Shown in pieces: positions 1 through 9,370 of a stretch of DNA of 64,000 bases. The stretch comes from Polynucleobacter meluiroseus (GTDB lineage Bacteria; Pseudomonadota; Gammaproteobacteria; Burkholderiales; Burkholderiaceae). The first letter of the stretch is position 1, and each line of letters begins with the position of its first letter. Position numbers and translations under genes: made by a program. The notes beneath the pieces were generated by a model. The model was not told where the DNA came from, did no database searches, and saw nothing but the letters and a program-made list of their open reading frames with translations. The DNA is taken from positions 310,001 to 374,000 of the forward strand of contig CAMCVH010000001.1 of NCBI GenBank assembly GCA_945881875.1. The letters run 5' to 3'.

Positions 1-741
1 GTTGCTAATGCCAAAGATGATCCAAAAGACTTTGCTGAAAAAGCGGACTTATTTGCCAACCTGGCTTATGAGCAGCCAGATAGCTTAAAACCGGTTGCTG
101 ATCGTTTGAAGTTAATTATTCAAACTGTGAAAGGCATTACTCGTGCTGGAGCTAAAGGCTTACCTGCCGATCATCCTTTGAATAGTCCAAAATTACTCGC
201 TAGTGTTTTCAATAGTGATGCCATTAAGAGCCGTCGTAATATCGAAGCTCAAGAAATATCACCTGGCAAGATTGTTGTGGCCCGTGTTGCTAACCATCAA
301 GCCCAGACAGCGCTACCATTGAGTGCTGTTCAAGCTGAAGTCAACAAGCAAGTCAGTATTCGTTTGGCTGGAGAGTTAGCTAGCAAATCAGCTCAAGAAA
401 AATTAGAGTCTGCCAAAAAGTCTCCTCAAGATGCGGCGGGATTTTCACCAGCTAAATTAGTTTCTCGTAATAAGCCGACTGATTTAAATGCCCAAGCTAT
501 GGATGCCGTTATGTCACTGGATGTTGCTCAGTTACCGGCAGTAGTGAGTGCACCGATTAATGGTGGTGGCATGGCGATCTATCGAGTGACTAAAATTCAG
601 CAGCCATTGAAGGTTGACCCTAAGTTGCGTGCTGAGCAAGCTCAACAAATTGCCCAGCTATCAGCTCAGGCTGAAGGCGCTATTTACTTTGATTCTGTTA
701 GAGTTAACTCTGGTTTGAAGCAAGTTAATCAAGTTAAATAA
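1..741 (+). CDS. ppiD: Peptidyl-prolyl isomerase PpiD, C-terminal part (5' truncated by window)
   Basis: The frame is open from the first base and ends at TAA 739-741, so only the last 246 residues are present. The sequence resembles the C-terminal half of PpiD, the membrane-anchored periplasmic chaperone that acts near the Sec translocon: an alanine/glutamine/lysine-rich helical segment (around residues 85-120 of the visible part) followed by a parvulin-like strand region ending in a basic tail. The N-terminal membrane anchor and the canonical parvulin domain would lie upstream, outside the window. A start inside this frame (TTG at 106) is possible only on paper; the protein clearly continues upstream. 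Assignment to PpiD rather than SurA rests on the C-terminal pattern and on the usual Burkholderiales position before tesA. Confidence 0.82.
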   Translation, partial: VANAKDDPKDFAEKADLFANLAYEQPDSLKPVADRLKLIIQTVKGITRAGAKGLPADHPLNSPKLLASVFNSDAIKSRRNIEAQEISPGKIVVARVANHQAQTALPLSAVQAEVNKQVSIRLAGELASKSAQEKLESAKKSPQDAAGFSPAKLVSRNKPTDLNAQAMDAVMSLDVAQLPAVVSAPINGGGMAIYRVTKIQQPLKVDPKLRAEQAQQIAQLSAQAEGAIYFDSVRVNSGLKQVNQVK

Positions 742-757
742 AATCACTTCAATCTTG

Positions 758-780
758 AACCCTTAAAAAACTAAGGTTTT
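758..780. terminator. Weak hairpin between convergent ppiD and tesA
   Basis: AACC(C)TTA at 758-765 can pair with TAAGGTT at 772-778, followed by a short T run. The stem has a bulge and few GC pairs, and it overlaps the tesA stop codon, so it would be a modest bidirectional terminator at best. Confidence 0.3.
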
Positions 781-1463
781 AATAGTGGTAGCAGCTTAGG
801 TAATACATTGTCCAGCAAAACAGGCTGGGCTTTTTCATTTGGGTGGATACGATCTGCTTGGAACAACTCCATTTTTGTAGCGACTCCATCTAAGAAAAAT
901 GGTACATGTGCCACATTTTCAGATTGGGCCAACTTTCCAAACAAGTTAAAAAATTGCGTTGTGTATTCCTGTCCGTAATTAGGCGGGATACGCATACCTA
1001 AAACTAATACTTTTGCACCAATATTCTTTGACGCTTGGATCATTGATTGGAGATTTTTCTCCGTTGCTTTTAGCTGTAAACCGCGTAATGCATCGTTAGC
1101 ACCTAATTCAATAACGACAACCTTAGGTTGGTGTACTTTTAATAACTGTGCCAATCGTGTTTGACCGCCTGCCGTTGTTTCCCCACTGATGCTAGCGTTA
1201 ACAACTTTCCAAGAGGATTGATCACTCTGAAGCTTTTTCTCTAAAAGAGCTACCCATCCAGTGCCTCTTGCAAGACCATACTCGGCAGATAGGCTATCAC
1301 CTAGGATGAGTATGCTGGGGGCAGATGGGTTAGAAGAGGCAGCTGTCTTTTGTGCGAAGACTGGTGCAGATATCAAAGCACTGGCCATAACAGTTAGGCA
1401 AGCAAGGGTAAAGACCATTACTATGTATGAGGTTATTGATTTTATTGAAGCCAACTGATTCAA
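771..1463 (-). CDS. tesA: TesA-like SGNH/GDSL esterase (arylesterase, lysophospholipase L1 type)
   Basis: Periplasmic SGNH hydrolase acting on acyl esters and thioesters. The N-terminus is a signal peptide (hydrophobic core about residues 12-37, cleavage near VFAQ). All family blocks are visible: GDSLS at 55-59 with nucleophile Ser57, the block II glycine in SISGET (91-96), GAND at 121-124, and DRIHP with Asp204 and His207 completing the triad. 230 aa is normal for the family. The start is a TTG, supported by GGTGAG six bases upstream; an ATG at residue 16 is an alternative that would shorten the signal peptide. It is divergent from ybbA with only 47 bp between the starts, the same arrangement as the enterobacterial tesA/ybbA pair. 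Confidence 0.9.
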   Translation of the reverse strand: MNQLASIKSITSYIVMVFTLACLTVMASALISAPVFAQKTAASSNPSAPSILILGDSLSAEYGLARGTGWVALLEKKLQSDQSSWKVVNASISGETTAGGQTRLAQLLKVHQPKVVVIELGANDALRGLQLKATEKNLQSMIQASKNIGAKVLVLGMRIPPNYGQEYTTQFFNLFGKLAQSENVAHVPFFLDGVATKMELFQADRIHPNEKAQPVLLDNVLPKLLPLLKP

Positions 1464-1510
1464 AATATACTCACCATTCTATTTAAACGACTTTTTAAAC
1501 CATATATCTA

Positions 1511-2203
1511 ATGCCCACTGATTCAAATCGATCTGTCCTAACTGCTTCTCACCTAGCTAAATCCGTTCAGACCGTTGATGGACCTTTAACTATTTTGCAC
1601 GATATCAGCTTCTCTGTTGCAGAAAGCGAAAGTCTGGCGATTGTTGGTGCGAGCGGTTCAGGTAAAAGTACGCTTTTAGGATTGTTAGCAGGCTTAGATA
1701 CGCCGTCTTCAGGTCAAGTCCATTTAATGGACGAGGATATTTCAGCGGCTAATGAAGATCAGCGTGCCCAAATCCGATCTCAGCATGTGGGTTTTGTATT
1801 CCAGTCTTTTCAGCTAATTGACCACTTAAGCGCCCTAGAAAATGTTCAATTGCCTCTAGAGCTCAAAGGTATGCCAAGGCATGAGGCTGCAGCAAAAGCA
1901 AAAGTTTGGTTAGAGAAAGTAGGTTTGGGGGAGCGTTTGAATCATCGCCCCAAAACTTTGTCTGGTGGAGAGCAGCAACGCGTTGCCTTAGCGAGAGCCT
2001 TCGTCACACAGCCTGATGTCTTATTTGCAGATGAGCCCACTGGTAGCTTAGATGAAGTCACAGGGCAGAAAATCATTGATCTACTTTTTAGCTTAAACGA
2101 GGATTCTGGTTCAACTTTGATCTTAGTGACTCACGACTCAGCACTGGCCAAGCGCTGCCAAAGGCAAATGGTTATTAATGCGGGGAAGATTGTTACCGCT
2201 TGA
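1511..2203 (+). CDS. ybbA: ABC transporter ATP-binding protein, YbbA/LolD type
   Basis: A 230-aa nucleotide-binding subunit. Walker A is GASGSGKST at 46-54, the Q-loop is FVFQSF (95-100), the signature LSGGEQQR starts at 150, Walker B VLFADEP is at 170-176 and the H-loop His is 208. This spacing is that of the LolD/MacB/YbbA exporter ATPases, which normally pair with a four-helix FtsX-type permease. In E. coli the permease YbbP follows directly; here the next gene is purL and no permease is present in the window. The protein may serve a permease encoded elsewhere. The start ATG overlaps the short divergent promoter region shared with tesA. Confidence 0.88.
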   Translation: MPTDSNRSVLTASHLAKSVQTVDGPLTILHDISFSVAESESLAIVGASGSGKSTLLGLLAGLDTPSSGQVHLMDEDISAANEDQRAQIRSQHVGFVFQSFQLIDHLSALENVQLPLELKGMPRHEAAAKAKVWLEKVGLGERLNHRPKTLSGGEQQRVALARAFVTQPDVLFADEPTGSLDEVTGQKIIDLLFSLNEDSGSTLILVTHDSALAKRCQRQMVINAGKIVTA

Positions 2204-2279
2204 ACCCCATCTCATCCAATTAACTCATCTTTTTTAGCAAAAATACCTTTAAAAATAAGAGCTCAAATCCCATTCGTTT

Positions 2280-2285
2280 TATAAT
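2280..2285 (+). promoter_or_regulatory. Candidate -10 element of purL (possible leaderless transcript)
   Basis: A perfect TATAAT lies only 6 bp before the purL ATG, which would put the start of transcription at or next to the start codon. No convincing -35 hexamer and no Shine-Dalgarno sequence is visible upstream. Confidence 0.35.
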
Positions 2286-2291
2286 CTCGGG

Positions 2292-5200
2292 ATGCATGTC
2301 AACCACTGTTTTTTTTGCCTTACTGGGTCTAAATCCCTTTCCCAATTCCGCCAACAGCGCCTTTTAAGCTCATTAGCTGAACAGGGTGTCGAGTTGACTC
2401 AGATACAAGCCCAATATGTGCACTTTATCTGGTCCAAAGCCCCAATTGCTGATGAATCATTAACAATTCTTAAAGGCTTGCTCAATTATGGTGAGCCTTA
2501 TGTTCTTGAAGAAGCTAAAGGTCTTTTTTCAGGCAAGCAAGATCAAGCGGTTGTGGCGCCACGTTTAGGTACGATTTCTCCATGGGCTAGTAAGGCTACG
2601 GATATTGCGCATCACTGTGGTTTAGATGTTTTAAGAATTGAGCGCGGTCTTCAGGTTTACTGGACCAGTAAAAAAGCTTTAAACGACGCTCAAAAACAAG
2701 TAGTTCTAGCGGCGATTCATGACCGCATGACCGAAATCACTTTGCCAAATGTTGAGGCAGCGAGTGAGCTCTATCAAATATTGAGTGATAAACACTTTTC
2801 TCGTATCGATATCCTTCAAGGTGGCAAAGCCGCCTTGGAATTAGCCAACACCACGATGGGTTTGGCGTTGTCTGAAGATGAAGTGGAATATTTGGTTGAT
2901 AACTTTAAGAAGCTCAAGCGCAATCCAAGTGATGTTGAACTCATGATGTTTGCACAAGCTAATAGTGAGCATTGCCGTCACAAGATCTTCAATGCGACTT
3001 GGACCATTGATGGTCTTGAGCAAGATTTGTCTCTTTTTGCCATGATTCGTAACACGCACAAACTTCAACCCAATGGCACTATCGTTGCTTACTCTGATAA
3101 CTCTGCCATCATGGCGGGTTGCGAAGCAGAGGTTTGGGCTCCCAATGAACAACAAGAGTATGTGAAGAACACTCGCTTGACTCACACACTCATGAAAGTT
3201 GAAACGCATAACCATCCTACAGCTATTGCTCCATACCCAGGAGCATCGACTGGCTCCGGTGGTGAGATTCGTGATGAAGGCGCTACAGGTATTGGTGGTA
3301 AACCTAAAGCTGGCTTGAGTGGTTTCTCCGTATCCAACTTGAACTTACCAGGTAGTCAGTTGCCTTGGGAGCAAAAGCTCTATGGCAAACCGGCACGTAT
3401 TGCCTCGGCTTTACAAATCATGATTGAAGGTCCTTTAGGTGGCGCAGCATTCAATAACGAATTCGGTCGTCCAAATTTAGGTGGTTACTTCCGAGTGTTT
3501 GAGCAAACCATTGATGGTGAACGTCGTGGTTATCACAAGCCCATCATGATTGCTGGAGGTATCGGTGCGATTGATGATGGCCATACCCATAAAAAAGAAA
3601 TCAAAGTGGGTAATCTATTGGTTCAATTGGGTGGTCCTGGTATGCGTATTGGTATGGGCGGTGGTGCTGCTAGCTCCATGGCTACAGGTGCCAACACTGC
3701 CGATCTAGATTTTGATTCTGTGCAGCGTGGAAATCCTGAGATTGAGCGTCGCGCTCAAGAAGTGATCAATGCATGTCGTGCGATGGGTGATAAGAACCCG
3801 ATTGTCTCGATCCATGACGTTGGCGCTGGTGGTCTATCGAATGCTTTCCCAGAATTAGCGGATGGTGCTGGTTTAGGCGCGATCTTTGATATGCGAAAAG
3901 TGCCATTAGAAGAGAGTGGTATGAGCCCTGCAGAGATTTGGTGTAATGAATCTCAAGAACGTTATGTATTAGCGATTGCTAAAGAAAGCTTGCCGATCTT
4001 AGAAGCCATGTGCGCACGTGAGCGTTGCCCCATTGCTGTTGTTGGTGAAACAACTCAAGAGCGTCAGTTACTTTTGGTGGATACCAAAGAAGCTGAAGGT
4101 AAAAATGAACGTTTACCTATTGATATGCCGATGGAAGTCTTATTGGGTAAACCACCGCGCATGCACCGTGAAGTCAAACGGATCGACAAGCAACTGCCTG
4201 AAGTTGATCTGACCGATGTGCAATTGGATATCGCCGCCAGCTTGGTGTTACAACATCCAACGGTTGCTAGTAAATCATTCTTGATCACCATTGGTGACAG
4301 AACTGTTGGTGGCTTAAACGCCCGTGATCAATTTGTTGGTCCTTGGCAGGTGCCAGTAGCAGATGCTGCAGTCACTTTGATGGATTACAAAGGTTATCGT
4401 GGTGAAGCCATGTCAATGGGTGAGCGCACGCCATTGGCTGTGATGAATGCATCAGCGGCTGCACGCATGGCTGTTGCTGAATCAATTACTAATATTCTTT
4501 CTACTGATATCGACAAAATCGAAGATATCAAGTTATCTGCTAACTGGATGGCTGCTTGTGGCAATCCTGGTGAAGATGCCAAATTATTTGATTCGGTTAA
4601 AGCAATAGGTATGAAGTTATGCCCTGCATTGGGTATCTCGATTCCGGTAGGAAAAGATTCTTTATCGATGCGTACACAGTGGGCTGATGAAACCACGTCA
4701 GAAAAGAAAGCTGTGACATCACCGGTGTCATTGATCATTTCTGCTTTTGCACCAGTGGTTGATACACGTCAAACCACCACACCTTTGCTTCAAACCAAAG
4801 ATGAAAAAGGTCAAGCACTTGATACAGAAATCATTTTGATTGATTTGGGTAGATCTAAGAGCCGTATAGCAGGCAGTATCTTGGCTCAAGTGATTGATCA
4901 AGCGGGCCAGTCAACCCCGGACCTCGATGATCCTCAAGATCTCAAGAACTTAGCTGCAGCCATTATTAAGATGCGTCGAGAAGGCATGTTGCTCGCGTAC
5001 CACGATCGTTCCGATGGCGGTTTGTTTGCAACAGCCACTGAAATGGCTTTCACATCTCATGTGGGCGTATCACTTAACGTTGATATGCTGATCTTAGATA
5101 AAGATCATGAATCAGACTTTGGAGACGCTAAGAATTGGGCACAACAAGTATCTGGTAGAAGAAACGACTTAACTCTGAGAGCACTCTTTAATGAAGAGCT

Positions 5201-6326
5201 CGGAGCGCTCATACAAGTAAAACGTGAACACCGCGACGCTGTCTTTGACATCCTCAAGCAGCATAATCTTTATGCATGCAGTCACGTCATTGCTAAGCCT
5301 AATACCAATAGCCAAATTGAAGTATGGCGTGATGCTAAGAAAATATTCGGTGTGCCTCGCAACGTATTACACAAGTTATGGCAGAGCACCAGCTGGCAGA
5401 TTGCACGTTTGCGTGACAACCCAGATTGTGCTGATAGCGAGAACAACCTCGTTGACAACTTGGCTGATACCGGTATGCAGCCTAAGCTTACGTTTGATCC
5501 TAGTGAGAACGTGGCAGCTCCATTTATTGCCAAAGGTATCAAACCCAAAGTCGCGATCCTCAGAGAGCAGGGTGTTAACTCTCATTTAGAAATGGCTTAT
5601 GCCATGGATTGGGCGGGTTTCTCAAGTTATGACGTTCACATGAGTGACCTGATTGCTGGTAGAGTCAGTCTCAAAGACTTCCAAGGACTCGTTGCTTGTG
5701 GTGGTTTTAGTTATGGTGACGTTTTAGGAGCGGGTGAAGGTTGGGCGAAGTCCATCCTGTTCAACGCTGCGATCAAAGATCAATTCCAAACTTACTTTAA
5801 TCGCACTGATACTTTTGGTTTAGGTATCTGTAATGGTTGCCAAATGATGTCTAATTTGGCCACCATCATTCCAGGTGCTGAGACTTGGTCCAAGTTCACA
5901 CGCAATCAATCTGAGCAATACGAAGCCCGCTTGGTCATGGTTGAAGTAACAAAATCACCATCTATCTTCTTGCAAGGCATGGCTGGTAGCCAATTGCCAA
6001 TTGCAGTTGCTCACGGTGAAGGTTTTGCAAACTTTACTCAGCAGGGTAACCAAGCAGAAACTCAAGCTAAAGGTCTCGTGGCTTTAAGATTTGTAGATAA
6101 CCAAGGTCAGCCAACTCAAACTTATCCTTTGAACCCGAATGGTTCACCGGATGGCATTACTGGCTTAACAACCCCAGATGGTCGCTTTACAGTTCTCATG
6201 CCGCATCCAGAGCGAGTCTTCAGAACCGCACAAATGAGTTGGGCTCCGAAGCAATGGAATGACATCGCTGATGGCGCAAGCCCATGGATGCGTTTGTTCC
6301 GTAACGCTAGAGCTTGGACTAAATAA
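2292..6326 (+). CDS. purL: Phosphoribosylformylglycinamidine synthase (single-chain large PurL)
   Basis: Fourth step of purine synthesis: FGAR + Gln + ATP to FGAM + Glu + ADP + Pi. At 1344 aa it is the fused proteobacterial form, carrying the PurS-like N-terminus, tandem AIRS-type synthetase domains (the first with [11 protein letters not shown] and the glycine-rich [21 protein letters not shown] loop near 315-335) and a C-terminal class I glutamine amidotransferase. The amidotransferase nucleophile is Cys1180 in GICNGCQ, and PHPER with His1305 supplies the rest of the triad. The N-terminus aligns with the usual family start ([11 protein letters not shown] near residue 15), so ATG 2292 is probably right even though it lacks a ribosome binding site. 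A strong hairpin follows the stop. Confidence 0.97.
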   Translation: MHVNHCFFCLTGSKSLSQFRQQRLLSSLAEQGVELTQIQAQYVHFIWSKAPIADESLTILKGLLNYGEPYVLEEAKGLFSGKQDQAVVAPRLGTISPWASKATDIAHHCGLDVLRIERGLQVYWTSKKALNDAQKQVVLAAIHDRMTEITLPNVEAASELYQILSDKHFSRIDILQGGKAALELANTTMGLALSEDEVEYLVDNFKKLKRNPSDVELMMFAQANSEHCRHKIFNATWTIDGLEQDLSLFAMIRNTHKLQPNGTIVAYSDNSAIMAGCEAEVWAPNEQQEYVKNTRLTHTLMKVETHNHPTAIAPYPGASTGSGGEIRDEGATGIGGKPKAGLSGFSVSNLNLPGSQLPWEQKLYGKPARIASALQIMIEGPLGGAAFNNEFGRPNLGGYFRVFEQTIDGERRGYHKPIMIAGGIGAIDDGHTHKKEIKVGNLLVQLGGPGMRIGMGGGAASSMATGANTADLDFDSVQRGNPEIERRAQEVINACRAMGDKNPIVSIHDVGAGGLSNAFPELADGAGLGAIFDMRKVPLEESGMSPAEIWCNESQERYVLAIAKESLPILEAMCARERCPIAVVGETTQERQLLLVDTKEAEGKNERLPIDMPMEVLLGKPPRMHREVKRIDKQLPEVDLTDVQLDIAASLVLQHPTVASKSFLITIGDRTVGGLNARDQFVGPWQVPVADAAVTLMDYKGYRGEAMSMGERTPLAVMNASAAARMAVAESITNILSTDIDKIEDIKLSANWMAACGNPGEDAKLFDSVKAIGMKLCPALGISIPVGKDSLSMRTQWADETTSEKKAVTSPVSLIISAFAPVVDTRQTTTPLLQTKDEKGQALDTEIILIDLGRSKSRIAGSILAQVIDQAGQSTPDLDDPQDLKNLAAAIIKMRREGMLLAYHDRSDGGLFATATEMAFTSHVGVSLNVDMLILDKDHESDFGDAKNWAQQVSGRRNDLTLRALFNEELGALIQVKREHRDAVFDILKQHNLYACSHVIAKPNTNSQIEVWRDAKKIFGVPRNVLHKLWQSTSWQIARLRDNPDCADSENNLVDNLADTGMQPKLTFDPSENVAAPFIAKGIKPKVAILREQGVNSHLEMAYAMDWAGFSSYDVHMSDLIAGRVSLKDFQGLVACGGFSYGDVLGAGEGWAKSILFNAAIKDQFQTYFNRTDTFGLGICNGCQMMSNLATIIPGAETWSKFTRNQSEQYEARLVMVEVTKSPSIFLQGMAGSQLPIAVAHGEGFANFTQQGNQAETQAKGLVALRFVDNQGQPTQTYPLNPNGSPDGITGLTTPDGRFTVLMPHPERVFRTAQMSWAPKQWNDIADGASPWMRLFRNARAWTK

Positions 6327-6363
6327 ATCTTTAGCATTTAATTGATGCAAGAACTATCCTATG

Positions 6364-6394
6364 AGGCTCAACAAACGTTGAGCCTTATTCTTTT
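6364..6394 (+). terminator. Rho-independent terminator of purL
   Basis: A perfect 9-bp stem AGGCTCAAC / GTTGAGCCT with a 4-base loop (6364-6385) is followed by a T-rich stretch. It lies between the purL stop and the next gene's ribosome binding site, which excludes the ATG at 6342 as that gene's start. Confidence 0.88.
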
Positions 6395-6407
6395 ATCGGA
6401 GGCCACT

Positions 6408-7265
6408 GTGGCTAATAAACCATCTATACAAAAAGCAAAATCAGCTAGTCAATCAATTAAAAAAGATAGAGCGCCGCATTTTGCACCGGTGACATTCTCG
6501 GAAGAGCATGGGGTTAGGTTTTTACACTTTGGGACATGGTGGGTGCAGGGCGCTATGCGTATTAGTAAGCCTGACTTTATCGAATTAGAATACGCCCAAC
6601 AAATGATGGCAGGGTTATTATTTTTAGATCCTCATGACAAGCGATTAAATCAGTCAAAATCATTCAAGCCATTCCATATGGTTCAATTGGGTTTGGGAAC
6701 GGGTGCTTTAACCAAGTTTGCTCATAAGCATTTTCCTAAAGCTAAAGTCACCGCTGTTGATTTAAATCCAGCTGTGATTGTGGCAGCTCGTGTGATGTTT
6801 AATCTACCAGCTCCAAATGACAACTTAGAATTATTACAAACAGATGCGCTTAAATATGTCACAACTAAGAAGCATCTAGAGTCGATTGATTTACTCCAAG
6901 TCGATTTATATGATGCAACAGCCCGTGGACCAGCATTAAGTTCAAAAAATTTTTATCAGGGATGTTATGACAGTCTTAAATCACCGGGAGTGATGACAGT
7001 TAATTTATTTGGTAATCATAAAAGCTTTAAATCTAATATTAATAATATCTGTAATGCCTTTGATAATCGTGTGATGATCTTTCAGCAGGTCCATGACTGT
7101 AATGTGGTGGTCATTGCATTCAAAGGACCATCCTTAGAGATAGATTGGAAAGATGTGAAGGGTAGAGCTGAGTTCCTTGAGAGGAAATATGGTTTACCGA
7201 CTAAATCGTGGGTACCAGGCCTTAGATCAGAGAACGCTAGACAGAACAGTTACTTGTCTATTTAG
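6408..7265 (+). CDS. Spermidine-synthase-like SAM-fold protein
   Basis: A 285-aa protein with a Rossmann core of the SpeE/spermidine synthase superfamily: the motif I region reads VQLGLGTGALTKF, followed by an acidic strand end VDLNP and a later DLLQVDLYD segment. Whether it binds decarboxylated SAM and putrescine, as true polyamine synthases do, or is a methyltransferase-fold relative cannot be read from the sequence. The frame is open back to an ATG at 6342, but that region contains purL's terminator; GTG 6408 has CGGAGG five bases upstream and is chosen. The N-terminal 25 residues are lysine/serine-rich and probably disordered. Confidence 0.75.
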   Translation: MANKPSIQKAKSASQSIKKDRAPHFAPVTFSEEHGVRFLHFGTWWVQGAMRISKPDFIELEYAQQMMAGLLFLDPHDKRLNQSKSFKPFHMVQLGLGTGALTKFAHKHFPKAKVTAVDLNPAVIVAARVMFNLPAPNDNLELLQTDALKYVTTKKHLESIDLLQVDLYDATARGPALSSKNFYQGCYDSLKSPGVMTVNLFGNHKSFKSNINNICNAFDNRVMIFQQVHDCNVVVIAFKGPSLEIDWKDVKGRAEFLERKYGLPTKSWVPGLRSENARQNSYLSI

Positions 7266-7451
7266 CTTAAGCACTTTCTTGTCTAGAACAATTAATTTAC
7301 TAATCTACAGTTGGTCTATTGCTGTTGTTTATGACATTATCGTGAAGTAAAAAGTAGTTTTTTACCTAACATTCCCTACAGAGCTAATTGTTCAAGTTTC
7401 TTTAAAGACATAAATTAGCCATTTAACGTTATTGTCCGAAGGGTAACTATC

Positions 7452-7889
7452 TTGGCATTATTAGGGAAAAGCAAAAAAATGATTCAGGATATTCCTGATG
7501 AATCATTTGGAACGCTTGTTGGGGAAAGTACCCAGATCTATGGCCGCCTGGTAGTCAACCATAGCGTCAGAATTGATGGCGAGATACAAGGCTCTGTAGA
7601 AGCTCAGCCCAATACCGAAGTAACTGTTCATATTGCTCACGATGGTACATTGACAGGTGATCTTTATGCTCACCGCGTTTTAGTTAGTGGCAGGATTGAT
7701 GGCAATATTTACGCTAAAGAACGATGCGATCTATTTGAGACCTCCAAAGTGAGAGGTGATATTCATTACGGCGTTATTGGAATTGAGCATGGCGCTGAGT
7801 TTTACGGTGAAATGTTGAAAAAAACTATCTCATCCACGCCTGAGACTGAATTTCCGACTGACTTCTCATTGGCATCCAATACCCCATAA
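7452..7889 (+). CDS. Bactofilin family protein (1 of 4)
   Basis: Bactofilins are small polymer-forming cytoskeletal proteins with a right-handed beta-helix core (DUF583) that self-assemble without nucleotide. This 145-aa copy shows the repeating short-strand pattern with alternating valine/isoleucine and GxIxG turns (IDGEIQGSVEA near 40-50, VSGRIDGNIYA near 80-90, GDIHYGVIGIEHGAE near 105-120) and short polar tails. The start is TTG with GAAGGG a few bases upstream; the alternative is ATG at residue 10. It is closest in sequence to the next gene: both share the pattern GR-VVN-S-RIDG and end with GAE-x-x-G-x-M-x-KK. First of four consecutive bactofilin genes. Confidence 0.88.
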   Translation: MALLGKSKKMIQDIPDESFGTLVGESTQIYGRLVVNHSVRIDGEIQGSVEAQPNTEVTVHIAHDGTLTGDLYAHRVLVSGRIDGNIYAKERCDLFETSKVRGDIHYGVIGIEHGAEFYGEMLKKTISSTPETEFPTDFSLASNTP

Positions 7890-8066
7890 AGACTTACTCA
7901 TATTACTTAGCTATTGAGCTAATTATTACCCTGCATAAGCTTATAATTAACATAATCGGTTTTACTGTTAAAAATAGTAAAATATCGTCGTTTGGTCTTT
8001 TAGGCAATTTGAAAGTGTTTTACAGTTTTGTATAAGAAAATTTGCTTTAACCAATAGGAAATCCTT

Positions 8067-8465
8067 GTGATTTTTGGCCGTAAAAAAAGAACACCCATGT
8101 TAATGCCTAGTATTGAGTCCTTTGACTCGATGTTAGGTCCTGGTTCTGAAATACATGGTCGCGTGGTTGCTAATAAAAGTATTCGTATTGATGGCATGGT
8201 TTACGGCAATATTGAAACGCCACCTGGGATGACTGATATAACCATTGCTTTAGGTGAAACAGCCAAAATTTATGGCGACATTACGGCACCTAGAATTCTA
8301 ATTAGTGGTTATGTTGAGGGTAATGTCTACGGTGCTGAACGCGTGGAGCTTCATGCAAAAGCAGTTGTCAAGGGTGATGTTAGCTATGCAGATCTTGGTA
8401 TTGAACCTGGTGCTGAAATTATTGGTTTAATGATGAAGAAAGTTACTAAAAAGACAAATATATAG
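8067..8465 (+). CDS. Bactofilin family protein (2 of 4)
   Basis: A 132-aa bactofilin with the same beta-helix repeat (HGRVVANKSIRIDGMVYG near 30-47, ISGYVEGNVYGAERVEL near 80-96). The very basic N-terminus (FGRKKRTP) could touch the membrane surface, a common trait of bactofilin tails. The GTG start has TAGGA seven bases upstream. A 177-bp gap precedes it, the largest within the cluster, so it may have its own promoter there. It is the sister of the preceding copy and less like the two that follow. Confidence 0.88.
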   Translation: MIFGRKKRTPMLMPSIESFDSMLGPGSEIHGRVVANKSIRIDGMVYGNIETPPGMTDITIALGETAKIYGDITAPRILISGYVEGNVYGAERVELHAKAVVKGDVSYADLGIEPGAEIIGLMMKKVTKKTNI

Positions 8466-8504
8466 TCTTTAATATCGAAATAATCTTAATAAACTGGAGT
8501 TTAT

Positions 8505-8858
8505 ATGTCTGATCAAAATCAAAATGGTTGTTTGACAATTGGTGAAGGTGTTTCTTTATCAGGTAACTTCATTGTTCCTGATATCGCTTTTATCTCAGGA
8601 ACAGTTAACGGTGAATTAACTGCAAGAGAGATTTTAATCGGTGCAACAGGGGTGGTTAAAGGCAAGGTATCTGCAGATATCATTGACGTTCGCGGTGAAA
8701 TCCATCAAGAAGTTACCTCTAAAAAATCATTGTTAATTCGCTCAACCGGTCATGTCAGTGGCAATATCACTTATGTTGAACTAGAAATTGAAAAAGGTGG
8801 TGATATCCAAGGCACCATGGTTAAAACTGATGCGCCATCAGGCAGCAATTATTTGTAA
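8505..8858 (+). CDS. Bactofilin family protein (3 of 4)
   Basis: A 117-aa bactofilin, almost only the beta-helix core: the strands run from GEGVSLSGNF to GGDIQGTM with the usual G-x-V-x-G turns (ISGTVNGELTA, VKGKVSADII, IDVRGEIHQEV). It lacks the basic N-terminal tail of the neighbours, and its N-terminus (MSDQNQNGC) is short and polar. CTGGAG precedes the ATG. It sits 39 bp behind copy 2 and its stop is 10 bp before the start of copy 4, so transcription together is likely. Confidence 0.87.
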   Translation: MSDQNQNGCLTIGEGVSLSGNFIVPDIAFISGTVNGELTAREILIGATGVVKGKVSADIIDVRGEIHQEVTSKKSLLIRSTGHVSGNITYVELEIEKGGDIQGTMVKTDAPSGSNYL

Positions 8859-8868
8859 GGGTTGAGTG

Positions 8869-9294
8869 ATGTTTAGTAGAAAAAATGATGATGAGTCCAA
8901 TTTACAATCCGAAGAAGATATGAATAATGATTTGGTTGAGCCTGAAAATTTAGATCAAAGCGATCAAGAAGTATCTGCGGCCCGCAGTTTAAAACCATCC
9001 ATGATTAGCGAAGGTGTTGAATTCAATGGGGACATTAAATCCAATGGCTCATTAACAGTTGATGGCTCAATTACAGGTCAGATAACCGTTGATAACCTGA
9101 TTGTTGGCATGACTGGCTCAGTTTCAGGAACGATTATAGCGAAATCTATTAACGTCAAAGGTCAGTTGGCCGGTAACGTTAGCTGTTCCGACATTATTGT
9201 GGGAAGTAGATCGGTTGTGGACGGTAACTTAACTTACTCATCGATCACCATTCAGCGTGGTGGCGTTATTAAAGGTGATCTTAAAAGGGTCTAA
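8869..9294 (+). CDS. Bactofilin family protein (4 of 4)
   Basis: A 141-aa bactofilin with a distinctive, strongly acidic N-terminal tail (about residues 5-40, rich in Asp/Glu/Asn) before the core, which starts near ISEGVEFNGDI and ends with GGVIKGDLKRV. The core is the regular beta-helix pattern (VDGSITGQITVDNL, GSVSGTIIAKSI, VKGQLAGNVSCSDII). AAGGG lies seven bases before ATG 8869; a GTG one codon earlier is in frame but badly spaced. The tail differs from the basic tail of copies 1 and 2, so the four products are unlikely to be interchangeable. Closed by a strong terminator. Confidence 0.87.
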   Translation: MFSRKNDDESNLQSEEDMNNDLVEPENLDQSDQEVSAARSLKPSMISEGVEFNGDIKSNGSLTVDGSITGQITVDNLIVGMTGSVSGTIIAKSINVKGQLAGNVSCSDIIVGSRSVVDGNLTYSSITIQRGGVIKGDLKRV

Positions 9295-9320
9295 GGCAGA
9301 TCATAAATAGCTAAATACAA

Positions 9321-9352
9321 AAAACCCACCATGTATTTTGGTGGGTTTTTCA
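9321..9352. terminator. Bidirectional terminator closing the bactofilin cluster
   Basis: AAAACCCACC (9321-9330) pairs with GGTGGGTTTT (9340-9349) around a 9-base loop, with a T run on both strands. It separates the bactofilin cluster from the convergent parvulin gene. Confidence 0.9.
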
Positions 9353-9370
9353 CTTTAAAAAGAGATGTAA

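Noticed and set aside
2841..3215. Minus-strand frame of 124 codons inside purL
   Set aside because: Lies fully antisense to conserved purL coding sequence and has no family pattern or ribosome binding site; a shadow frame. The same reason applies to other frames opposite purL, phaC, parC and pccA.
6342..6407. Upstream ATG for the spermidine-synthase-like gene
   Set aside because: This stretch contains purL's terminator hairpin; GTG 6408 with CGGAGG is the supported start.
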